This document shows positions 7,087 to 13,650 of a stretch of DNA of 16,288 bases, one piece after another. Below the pieces are notes generated by a model that was given only the letters and a program-made list of their open reading frames with translations, searched no databases and was not told the DNA's origin. The DNA lies in contig RPQK01000076.1 of NCBI GenBank assembly GCA_003819755.1, positions 1 through 16,288 on the forward strand, read 5' to 3'. The position numbers and the translations under genes are program-made. Origin of the DNA: Acidobacteriota bacterium. Lineage in GTDB: Bacteria; Acidobacteriota; UBA6911; RPQK01. How positions within the stretch are numbered: position 1 is the stretch's first letter; every line of letters starts with the position of its first letter.

Positions 7087-7631
7087 TTGACCCTCCTCAA
7101 GACTCGCTCTCTGGGAGGCGCCTCCACCGAAAGTCGCTCTTTTATATTTTTCAAACCCGTGTGAATCAGGAATCCGACGTTTGTCACGGAGAGACCCGTG
7201 ACAGAGCTGATCTCTTTGTAACTCAGGTCGTGCTGGAACTTTAGAGCAACGACCTCGCGCTGATTGGCCGGAAGGGTTTCGAGAAGCTCCAGAATCAACG
7301 CCAGCTTCTCCTTCCTCTCGAGCAAGTCGCCGGGGCTTTCATGCCCGTCCGGCATCCGGTTCTCCATTTCCGTAATGGGACAATCCGGATGCCGGCCCTT
7401 GATAATGTCCAGCGCCCGGTTGCGACAGACCCGGAAGAGCCAGGGGACGACGTGGTCCTCCACCGCCCCGGGGCCCTGCCGGCACAGCGTCACGAAAGTG
7501 TCTTGAACCACATCCCGCGCAACTTCGACATCGCCGGTCAGCCGGCAGGCATACCGGACCAAGGCTGTCTCGTGCTGCTCAAGGATCGACTTCAGCCAAT
7601 CGCTCCAGGAATTCTCCGGTTTGGCCATCAT
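7083..7631 (-). CDS. ECF-type RNA polymerase sigma factor (sigma-70 family)
   Basis: This 182-residue protein has the two-domain layout of ECF sigma factors. Region 2 (about 18-82) includes RLTGDVEVARDVVQDTF and the -10 binding helix VPWLFRVCRNRALDIIKGR. Region 4 (about 113-168) has LETLPANQREVVALKF and the helix-turn-helix DLSYKEISSVTGLSVTNVG. It would direct RNA polymerase to a specific regulon in response to a signal. I placed the start at the ATG at 7631 because GGAG lies 5 nt upstream; an upstream in-frame start at 7661 would add ten residues but lacks such a site. The last base pairs overlap the start of the VWA gene, whose anti-sigma-like N-terminus makes it the likely partner. Regulon and subgroup cannot be told from sequence here. 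Confidence 0.93.
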   Translation of the reverse strand: MMAKPENSWSDWLKSILEQHETALVRYACRLTGDVEVARDVVQDTFVTLCRQGPGAVEDHVVPWLFRVCRNRALDIIKGRHPDCPITEMENRMPDGHESPGDLLERKEKLALILELLETLPANQREVVALKFQHDLSYKEISSVTGLSVTNVGFLIHTGLKNIKERLSVEAPPRERVLRRVK

Positions 7632-7636
7632 GATTT

Positions 7637-7640
7637 CTCC
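7637..7640 (-). promoter_or_regulatory. Ribosome binding site fixing the sigma factor start
   Basis: GGAG, read on the minus strand, sits 5 nt before the ATG at 7631 (the first of two adjacent ATG codons). It supports this start over the longer reading from 7661. Confidence 0.7.
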
Positions 7641-7702
7641 GCGCTCGATCCCAATTCTCACACTGATAATAACGATGCGGGCGCGATTTTCTTAGATGAG
7701 TC

Positions 7703-7797
7703 TTATCCACGAATTACCCGAATTGACACGAATTGAGCGCTGCACGTTGTGCGATTGCACCGCTCAATTCGTGTCAGTTCGGGTAATTCGTGGATAA
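7703..7797. repeat. Long inverted repeat in the divergent sigma/smc spacer
   Basis: Arms 7703-7739 and 7761-7797 pair at 36 of 37 positions; the single difference (T7723 with G7777) would be a G-U pair in plus-strand RNA. The 21-nt loop contains its own short GTGC/GCAC hairpins. Each arm holds related words (ACGAATTACCCGAATTG, ACACGAATTG). It lies between the divergent starts of the sigma gene and smc, in the region that must hold their promoters. The motif is unlike those in the other spacers of the window. Confidence 0.95.
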
Positions 7798-7870
7798 CGG
7801 GCCCGAGCGAGTGGCATCGCTCACACGTGTCATACTTTCCTGTCATGATAAAACCCTCTTCGCAACATCT

Positions 7871-10800
7871 ATGCTGAAGTTTGAGTCGCTGGAGATCATT
7901 GGCTTTAAGTCCTTCGCCGAGAAGACGCGAGTTGCTTTTGATGACAAAGTGACGTGCGTCGTCGGCCCGAACGGGTGCGGGAAGTCGAACCTTTCGGATG
8001 CGATTGCCTGGGTGCTCGGGGCTCAAAATGCCCGCACTCTGCGCAGCGAGAAAATGGAGGATGTGATCTTCAACGGCACCGCGGCCCGAAAGCCGTCAGG
8101 AGTGGCCGAAATCACGCTGACGGTCCAGAGGACCGACGAGAAGCCCATTTTCCTGGACGGCACGGAACTGACCGAGGACCGGCTGGAAGTCACACGGAAG
8201 CTGTATCGATCCGGTGAGAGTATTTACCTGATCAATCAACGCCGTTGTCGGCTTAAGGACATTCACGAGTTCCTCGAATCCGCCGACCTTGGTTTGGCTT
8301 CATACGCCCTCATAGCCCAGGGAAATATCGAGTCATTCCTCAGTTCGAAACCCATGGATCGCCGATCGATCATCGAAGAGGCAGCCGGCATCCTTGGGTA
8401 CAAGAGCCGTCGAAAAAGTGCCGAGCTGAAGCTTGAGCTGGCGCAGCAGAACCTGCTTCGGGTCAATGACATCGTCGCCGAGGTGGAGCGCCAGCTGCGC
8501 TCCCTGAAAAGGCAGGCGGCCAAGGCCCGCCGTTACCGGGAGCTGAAGGAAGAACTGCGCGAAGTCCAGCGGCGCAAATTCGCATTCGAAGCACGTGACC
8601 TCAAGCAGCGGCTCGAAATGGGCCGAGTTGAAGCGGAAAGCCTGCATGTCCAGGAGGAGACGCTCAAGGAGAAGCTCCATCAGTGCCAGGAGACCTACCG
8701 GGCCAGGATGGGAAACCGGGATCGCATCGAGAAACGCCTGACCGAAGTAAGACAGGCTCTTTCGGCGGCTCACCTCGAGGTCGACCGATCCGCGAACTCG
8801 ATTCAGTACCACCAGGACCAGGTGACGAGCCTGACAAAGAGGATCGGAATCGCGGCCGGCGAACAGCAGAATCTCGACCGGGCCCTGAAGGACGTATCCG
8901 AGGAGCTCGCGCGTTTCCGCGAGGAGGAACTGCGACTCCGAGGCGACGAACAACAGGTCGACCAGGTTATCCAAAAACACCGGGAACAGGTGGCCAGATA
9001 CACGGGCGAGGTTCAACAAAGCGAGCGCAAACTCGAGGGGCTGCGCAGTGATTACCTGAAGCTCGCAGCCGAATCATCTTCACTCCGCAACTCGATCGAG
9101 CAGATTCAACAACGACGGGCGGCGGCCGCCAGCCGGCGGGCACGCCTTGAAAAAGAACACGCTGCGCTAACCCTGCAACTGTCCGAGAACCAAAACCAGC
9201 GCGACAGTCTCCGCCGCATCACGGAGGAAAAGCAGAAACAACTGGACACGTTCCGGGCCACATTAAGCGAGCAGGAACAACGCCGGGAGGAGCTGAACGA
9301 ACAGCTGGCGATGACCAGGGCGGAGATCTCCGAATTGCAGCGCCAGGCGATCGCATGCCGGGAGCGGCTGGAATCGCTGCATGAGATTGAGCTCAGCCAC
9401 TCCCAGTACAGCGAGGGGGTCCAGAAGTTCCTGAACCATTTGCAGCAGAGCCGAGCGCTCTCGACCTCGGGAACCCTTGCGGAATCGATTGAAGCAGAAC
9501 CCGAGTACGAGCGGCTGGTTGAAGAAGTGCTCGACGAAGAGCTCGAGTACGTGCTGGTGGACTCGCTGGATGAAGCGGCACGCGGCGTAGTCGAGTTGAA
9601 GAATCTGAAAGGCGGAAAGTGCACTTTCCTGACCCTCCGTTCCACGAACGGATTTGGAAAGGAACTCGCCAGGGGAGAGGAAGTCGCGCCGAATAAGAGC
9701 GAGGGCATCCACGGCAGCCTGGTTCACCTCCTGCAGATGGCGCCTGAGGTTGAGCAGGCGTTCAAACGGGTCCTCCCTGAGAGAGCCGGTTCGGTCGTCG
9801 TGTCGGATCTCGATCGCGCCTTCCAACTGGCTCATTCCTATCCGGAGAACAGTTTCCTTACCCTCGACGGCGAAGTCCTTACTCCTCGAGGGCTGCTTTC
9901 GGCAACGGCCGTTCAGTCAAAGAAACTCGGTCTCCTTGCCCTGAAGCGCCAGAAGAAGGAGCTCGAGAAGAAGCAGGCTCATGTCACCAAGTTGCTCCTG
10001 GAGTGCCAAAAGATAGAGGAGAGAACCAAGAACGAACACGAAGCCGTGACCGGTGTCTGCTCCTCGGTTCAGGAACAGATCTACAAAATCGAGAAGGAGA
10101 ACATTGCGCTGACGCATCAGGGACAACAGGCCGAGAACGAGCAAAGAAGGCTCGAACAGGCGGCCCGAGTCCTGGGCGAGGAAGCGCGGCAGATCGAGGA
10201 AGAGGACGCCGGGCAGATCGAACTGGGAGGCCGATTCGAGGAAGAGCTGCGCGAGAAGACGAGCCGGCAAAGCGAGGTGGAACGTCTCGGGCTCGAGGCC
10301 CAGGCGGCTCTTCAACAGCTGCGCAACGAAGCCGCGAGGGCGCAGGAACAGTTCCACATCGTGAGCACCGACAAGAAGGTAATGGGAGAGCGGCGAGCCG
10401 CCCTGCAAAGAACCTTGCAGCGAGTCGAAGAGCAAAGACTGTCCCTTGAAGCCAGGGCCAAAGCCAGCCTCCAGTCGAAAGCGCAGGATCAGGAACGGGT
10501 GACCAGCCTGAATGAGGAACTCAAGAAGCTGGAATCGCGGCTGGAACAATCCCAGCAAAGCGAAAATCGCTTGAAGCTCGACCTTCAGGGCATCGAAACT
10601 GAGTACGAAGACTGGAAACGAGGCCAGCCGGAGATCGAGCAGGAGCTCTCGGGATTGCGCGATTCGACCGCCGCGCTCCAGGAGCAGAGAACCAAGTGTG
10701 AGATCGAAAGGGCCAGGCTCGAGACTCAGCTGGAAAACACGAGAGCACAATGCCTCGAGCAACTTCAGCAGACCCCCGAAGAAGTTATGGACGGAGTCCC

Positions 10801-11458
10801 GGCCGAACAGGGCTCGCTCGAGGAAGTCCTGGCCGCTTACAACGATCTCCGCAGCCGCCTCGAGGAGTTCGGCCCCATCAACATGACCGCCCTTGAGGAA
10901 TACCAGGAGAACGAAACCCGATTCAACTTCCTGGTCCAGCAGAAGCAGGACATTGAGCTCTCGATAGCGGACACCACCCGGGCCATCCAGGAAATTAACC
11001 GGCGCAGCCGCGAAAAATTCGGCGAGGCCTTCCAAGCGGTGAATGAGAACTTCAAGCAGGTTTTTCTGAAGCTCTTCGGCGGCGGGGATTGCGGGATTCA
11101 GTTGATCGGTGAGGAAGACCTCCTCGAAAGCGGAATCGACATCTACGCCCAGCCGCCAGGCAAGAAGGTTCAGAACATCATGCTACTGTCGGGCGGCGAG
11201 AAAGCAATGACGGTACTGGCTCTCCTGGTTGCGCTTTTCAACTACCGCCCGAGCCAATACTGTGTCCTCGATGAGGTAGACGCGCCCCTGGACGATGCCA
11301 ACGTCGGCCGGTTTACAGGCCTGGTCAAAGAGATGTCACAGAAAACCCAGTTCATCATCATTACGCACAACAAGCGGACCATGGAGACTGCCAACTACAT
11401 CTATGGTGTCACCATGGAAGAGCCGGGCGTCTCCCAGGTGGTTTCCGTAAAGTTTTGA
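7871..11458 (+). CDS. smc: Chromosome segregation protein SMC
   Basis: This is the ATPase of the bacterial condensin SMC-ScpAB, which extrudes and organises chromosomal loops. The 1195-residue protein has the family-typical start MLKFESLEIIGFKSFAEKT, Walker A GPNGCGKSN (32-40), a first long coiled coil (about 165-510), a hinge domain (about 515-680), a second coiled coil (about 690-1030), the ABC signature LSGGEK (1106-1111) and Walker B VLDEVDAPLDD with Asp1134 and Glu1135. All ATPase motifs are intact and the length is normal. A GTG at 7790 would add 27 residues and begin inside the inverted repeat, so I reject it. The ATG at 7871 lacks a clear Shine-Dalgarno sequence. No scpA or scpB is nearby, and the gene appears to be transcribed alone. 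Confidence 0.98.
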   Translation: MLKFESLEIIGFKSFAEKTRVAFDDKVTCVVGPNGCGKSNLSDAIAWVLGAQNARTLRSEKMEDVIFNGTAARKPSGVAEITLTVQRTDEKPIFLDGTELTEDRLEVTRKLYRSGESIYLINQRRCRLKDIHEFLESADLGLASYALIAQGNIESFLSSKPMDRRSIIEEAAGILGYKSRRKSAELKLELAQQNLLRVNDIVAEVERQLRSLKRQAAKARRYRELKEELREVQRRKFAFEARDLKQRLEMGRVEAESLHVQEETLKEKLHQCQETYRARMGNRDRIEKRLTEVRQALSAAHLEVDRSANSIQYHQDQVTSLTKRIGIAAGEQQNLDRALKDVSEELARFREEELRLRGDEQQVDQVIQKHREQVARYTGEVQQSERKLEGLRSDYLKLAAESSSLRNSIEQIQQRRAAAASRRARLEKEHAALTLQLSENQNQRDSLRRITEEKQKQLDTFRATLSEQEQRREELNEQLAMTRAEISELQRQAIACRERLESLHEIELSHSQYSEGVQKFLNHLQQSRALSTSGTLAESIEAEPEYERLVEEVLDEELEYVLVDSLDEAARGVVELKNLKGGKCTFLTLRSTNGFGKELARGEEVAPNKSEGIHGSLVHLLQMAPEVEQAFKRVLPERAGSVVVSDLDRAFQLAHSYPENSFLTLDGEVLTPRGLLSATAVQSKKLGLLALKRQKKELEKKQAHVTKLLLECQKIEERTKNEHEAVTGVCSSVQEQIYKIEKENIALTHQGQQAENEQRRLEQAARVLGEEARQIEEEDAGQIELGGRFEEELREKTSRQSEVERLGLEAQAALQQLRNEAARAQEQFHIVSTDKKVMGERRAALQRTLQRVEEQRLSLEARAKASLQSKAQDQERVTSLNEELKKLESRLEQSQQSENRLKLDLQGIETEYEDWKRGQPEIEQELSGLRDSTAALQEQRTKCEIERARLETQLENTRAQCLEQLQQTPEEVMDGVPAEQGSLEEVLAAYNDLRSRLEEFGPINMTALEEYQENETRFNFLVQQKQDIELSIADTTRAIQEINRRSREKFGEAFQAVNENFKQVFLKLFGGGDCGIQLIGEEDLLESGIDIYAQPPGKKVQNIMLLSGGEKAMTVLALLVALFNYRPSQYCVLDEVDAPLDDANVGRFTGLVKEMSQKTQFIIITHNKRTMETANYIYGVTMEEPGVSQVVSVKF

Positions 11459-11482
11459 AAAACGCCGCACTCCTCTAATAAA

Positions 11483-11517
11483 CCCTCCTTCCCATTCGTT
11501 AAGAGAGTATCGGAGGG
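11483..11517 (+). promoter_or_regulatory. Possible hairpin covering the ribosome site of the small exported protein
   Basis: The ribosome binding site GGAGGG (11512-11517) lies 7 nt before the ATG at 11525. An exactly complementary CCCTCC lies at 11483-11488, so a 6-bp stem with a 23-nt loop could hide the site. The pairing is short and may be coincidental. Confidence 0.25.
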
Positions 11518-11524
11518 CTTCGCC

Positions 11525-11785
11525 ATGAAGAAGCGTATCGCTATTCTTCTGGGATTTCTGGCTTTCGGGTTAGTCGGGTACATCGGCGGGCAGGCTAAAG
11601 AGCCGCCCAATGCTCTACTGCTACAGCAGCTTCAAGCACAGCTTGACACCCTGGCGAGGGCGCAGGCCGGCAGGGCTGACTGCGCTTGCATTCGAGTGGC
11701 AAAAGGCAGTCGGGAAATCGAAATCGGCGGGATTCAGTTCTACCTGGTCCCGGTGGCGGGATCCGGAGCACCCGGACAGCCGTAA
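11525..11785 (+). CDS. Small exported or membrane-anchored hypothetical protein
   Basis: I do not recognise this 86-residue protein. It starts MKKRIAILLGFLAFGLVGY, a positively charged start plus hydrophobic core (about 4-22) typical of an uncleaved or cleaved signal peptide. A short Leu/Gln-rich helix follows (about 29-46) that could form a coiled coil. The C-terminal part contains a DCAC cysteine pair and a beta-like segment with alternating hydrophobic residues (EIEIGGIQFYLVPV). A clear GGAGGG site 7 nt upstream of the ATG supports translation. It lies 66 nt downstream of smc on the same strand and is followed by a large inverted repeat with a T-rich 3' flank. The start is well supported; the function is unknown. 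Confidence 0.65.
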   Translation: MKKRIAILLGFLAFGLVGYIGGQAKEPPNALLLQQLQAQLDTLARAQAGRADCACIRVAKGSREIEIGGIQFYLVPVAGSGAPGQP

Positions 11786-11803
11786 GCGCACCATTCCTCA
11801 AAC

Positions 11804-12013
11804 AGAGCCGCGCAGCGCTTTTTCGCGGAGCGCGTCGGACACGAGGGTCAAGCAGAATCTGTTCGCAGTTCCGCCTTTAGGCGGCCAGTTAAGACGTTAC
11901 TGTTGCTTGGCCTGGCGGCTCTTAACTGGCCGCCTAAAGGCGGAACTACGAACAGATTCTGCTTGATCCTCGTGTCCGACGCGCTCCGCAAAAGACGCTG
12001 CGCTTGCGGCTCT
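11804..12013. repeat. Large inverted repeat with REP-like cores between convergent genes
   Basis: The left arm 11804-11893 pairs with the right arm 11921-12013 around a 27-nt loop. The inner 69 nt of each arm (11825-11893 and 11921-11989) match at 67 positions; the outer 20 or so nt carry small insertions and deletions. Each arm contains its own palindrome, CCGCC-TTTA-GGCGG (11871-11884; complement 11930-11943), like the core of REP/BIME elements. The right arm ends 4 nt before the udk stop codon. It resembles a two-unit, inverted interspersed repeat or a small non-autonomous mobile element. No flanking target duplication is evident. Confidence 0.95.
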
Positions 12014-12024
12014 CTTTTTAGATT
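11990..12024 (+). terminator. T-rich flank that may make the inverted repeat a rightward terminator
   Basis: Directly after the right arm the plus strand reads CTCTTTTTAGATTTT. A huge hairpin followed by a T-rich tract could terminate transcription coming from smc and the small gene. The stem is far larger than a classical terminator, so this is an inference. Confidence 0.4.
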
Positions 12025-12644
12025 TTGCGTGACGTTTCAACCCGCGCCAGCACCGCCCGCGTCCACTCTTCGACTGATCCCTCGCGCAGCACCAGATCGG
12101 CCTTCTGCTTCTGAGGAGCGACATAGAGGTCGTACATCGGCTTAACCGTCTTCGTGTACTGCTCGAGGACTGATTCCACGGACCGGCCGCGTTCCCTGGT
12201 GTCGCGCGCAATGCGCCGGAGGAGCCGGATATCGGGATCGATTTCCAGGAAGATACGCAGGTCAACGCGTTCGACCAGCCGGGGATCGTGCAGGATCAGC
12301 GTGCCTTCGAGGATGACGAACGGGGCTGACGTAAGGACTTCCGTCCCGATTCGTTGGTGAGTCACGAAACTGTAGCGGGGAATCTCGGCTGTCTCGGCAC
12401 GCCTCAGGGCGTCCAAATGATGGGCCAGGAGATCCCATTCGAGCGCCTCGGGATGATCAAAATTGTAGGCGTTGGGGCAGCTGCGGTATTCATCGGGAAG
12501 CGAGCGATAGTAGGAATCCTGAGCCAGCATCACACTGGCTGGGGAACTCAGAACCGATACCAGGGAGTGCGCCAGAACCGTCTTGCCGCTTCCGCTGCCA
12601 CCCGCAATCGCAATGACAAATGGCTTTCCCACGGCCGGGTCCAC
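12018..12644 (-). CDS. udk: Uridine kinase (uridine/cytidine kinase family)
   Basis: This enzyme phosphorylates uridine and cytidine to UMP and CMP in pyrimidine salvage, in the cytoplasm. The 208-residue P-loop kinase has Walker A GGSGSGKT (15-22), the nucleoside-binding DSYY with Asp43, NFDHPEALEWD (61-71), a strand-loop EGTLILHD corresponding to the family's EGI-type segment, and the Arg-rich lid RIARDTRERGRS. YTKTVKPMYDLYVAPQKQKADLV is typical of Udk near the C-terminus, with the usual P-x-Y spacing. Length matches (about 210). The start is a GTG with AGGGGG (12658-12653) 8 nt upstream; an ATG inside that spacer is out of frame. It lies 29 nt after the DUF1080 gene on the same strand, so the two may be co-transcribed. 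A phosphoribulokinase-like paralogue is the only real alternative. Confidence 0.92.
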   Translation of the reverse strand: MDPAVGKPFVIAIAGGSGSGKTVLAHSLVSVLSSPASVMLAQDSYYRSLPDEYRSCPNAYNFDHPEALEWDLLAHHLDALRRAETAEIPRYSFVTHQRIGTEVLTSAPFVILEGTLILHDPRLVERVDLRIFLEIDPDIRLLRRIARDTRERGRSVESVLEQYTKTVKPMYDLYVAPQKQKADLVLREGSVEEWTRAVLARVETSRKI

Positions 12645-12673
12645 AGGCGCATCCCCCTGTATCGTCGACGATT

Positions 12674-13411
12674 CTACTTCTTGATCTCTCTGATCTTAAT
12701 GTCCTTGAACCAAAAGACGCTGCCGTGATCCTGAAGGACGATGTGTCCTTTCTTCGCCAAGCCGTAGTCGGGCGCTTCCTTCCATTTCCCGGAATTGCGC
12801 AGCTTGGTCCATTCGTCGTTCCACCGTTCGAACTCCAGGATCTTCTTGCCGTTCAGCCAGTGCTCGACATGGGTACCGTTGACGACGATGCGAGTGTTGT
12901 TCCATTCGCCGACCGGTTTCAGCTGCTTCTGCTTGTTCGGGAGGTGCATGGCATAATTGGCCCCGGCCTTCTGCCACTCTTCCAGTTTCTGAGGAAAGCC
13001 AACGTCGTCGATGAATTGATATTCGGGGCCTGTCATCCAGGCGGCTTTGTACTTCGGGTCTTCAACGACGGCGTAGATGACGCCGCTGTTTCCGCCTTTC
13101 GACGTCTTCCAGTCGATATTGAGCTCGAAGTTGTCGTACTGCTGGTCGGTGACGAGGTCCGCACGCAGGTCGCTGCCGTAGTTACCCTCGGTACCGACGG
13201 ATTTGAGCGTGCAGTTCTCCACGGCCCACGACTTGGTGCTCTGGCCGTTGTAGCCGTGCCACCCGTTCATCGTCTTACCGTCGAACAGGAGCTTCCATCC
13301 GGCCGCCTTCTCGTCAGCTGTCAGCTTGTTAGCCTGGTCGCACTCTGCACTCCTCATCTGGCTCACGAATCCCAAGATAATGGCCACGCAGATTATCAGC
13401 TTTACTCTCAT
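12674..13411 (-). CDS. Secreted DUF1080 protein (3-keto-disaccharide hydrolase-like domain)
   Basis: This 245-residue protein begins with a signal peptide (residues 1-22, MRVKLIICVAIILGFVSQMR, with probable cleavage after RSA), so it is exported; no lipobox is present. The rest is a single DUF1080 domain, a laminin-G/concanavalin-like beta sandwich, recognisable from GWKLLFDGKTMNGWHGYN, the central NFELNIDWKTSKGGNSGVIYAV, GPEYQFIDD, WNNTRIVVNGTHVEHWLNG and the ending GHIVLQDHGSVFWFKDIKIRE. Members of this family are annotated as 3-keto-glycoside hydrolases or glycan-binding proteins, and are abundant in Acidobacteria, Planctomycetes and Bacteroidetes. A GAGGA site lies 7 nt before the ATG. 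The substrate cannot be predicted, and no other carbohydrate gene is adjacent. Confidence 0.92.
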   Translation of the reverse strand: MRVKLIICVAIILGFVSQMRSAECDQANKLTADEKAAGWKLLFDGKTMNGWHGYNGQSTKSWAVENCTLKSVGTEGNYGSDLRADLVTDQQYDNFELNIDWKTSKGGNSGVIYAVVEDPKYKAAWMTGPEYQFIDDVGFPQKLEEWQKAGANYAMHLPNKQKQLKPVGEWNNTRIVVNGTHVEHWLNGKKILEFERWNDEWTKLRNSGKWKEAPDYGLAKKGHIVLQDHGSVFWFKDIKIREIKK

Positions 13412-13434
13412 AGTCTTGTCCTCGGTAAAAGATT

Positions 13435-13500
13435 ACCACGGACGAACACCGGCCCGCACAGACGACCGTGGATGAAATTATCCTCTTAAAACCGGTTCGT
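13435..13500. repeat. Decayed intergenic inverted repeat (CCACGG / CCGTGG, ACGAAC / GTTCGT)
   Basis: Between the divergent DUF1080 and TPR genes, CCACGG (13436-13441) pairs with CCGTGG (13466-13471). ACGAACACCGG (13442-13452) can pair with CCGGTTCGT (13492-13500) if two bases bulge. The words resemble the CGCGGATAA words of the 109-nt palindrome, in a degraded form. It lies in the 5' leader region of the DUF1080 gene. Confidence 0.45.
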
Positions 13501-13534
13501 GACCGCCGCCACAAGTCGAGTGAGAACTCCTAAC

Positions 13535-13540
13535 TATAAT
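13535..13540 (+). promoter_or_regulatory. Predicted -10 element for the TPR gene
   Basis: A perfect TATAAT lies 106 nt upstream of the start of the TPR gene. No convincing -35 hexamer is present at 16-18 nt, so the element may need an activator. The implied leader of about 100 nt contains a small ORF. Confidence 0.45.
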
Positions 13541-13620
13541 CGGGCCAAGTACTCAAGAAGTAAGTCGTGCGAACAGGTTCCAAAAGCTGCAGGAAGCGCA
13601 GTGGGGCGGAGCTTTATCAA

Positions 13621-13650
13621 ATGGGGCAGGAAGGACAGAACTGGCGATGA
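13621..13650 (+). CDS. Possible 9-codon leader peptide coupled to the TPR gene
   Basis: ATG at 13621 encodes MGQEGQNWR and stops at TGA 13648-13650, which overlaps the ATG of the TPR gene as ATGA. GGAG at 13608-13611 gives it a plausible ribosome site 9 nt upstream. The TPR start itself has only a distant GGAAGGA (13 nt), which lies inside this mini-ORF. Translational coupling is therefore plausible. With so few codons, chance cannot be excluded. Confidence 0.3.
   Translation: MGQEGQNWR

Noticed and set aside
7666..7671. A TATTAT on the minus strand as promoter of the sigma gene
   Set aside because: The hexamer is good, but the position 17 nt upstream bears no resemblance to a -35 element, so I did not list it.
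7790..7870. A GTG start that would extend SMC by 27 residues
   Set aside because: SMC proteins start at the conserved MxKFxxLxxxGFKSF segment; the extension would begin inside the hairpin arm and has no ribosome site.
9917..11035. A minus-strand open frame of 372 codons inside smc
   Set aside because: It is a Leu/Phe-rich shadow of the Glu/Gln/Lys-rich coiled-coil codons of smc, with no domain pattern.
12620..13489. A plus-strand open frame of 289 codons across udk and the DUF1080 gene
   Set aside because: It is antisense to two genes with clear family motifs.
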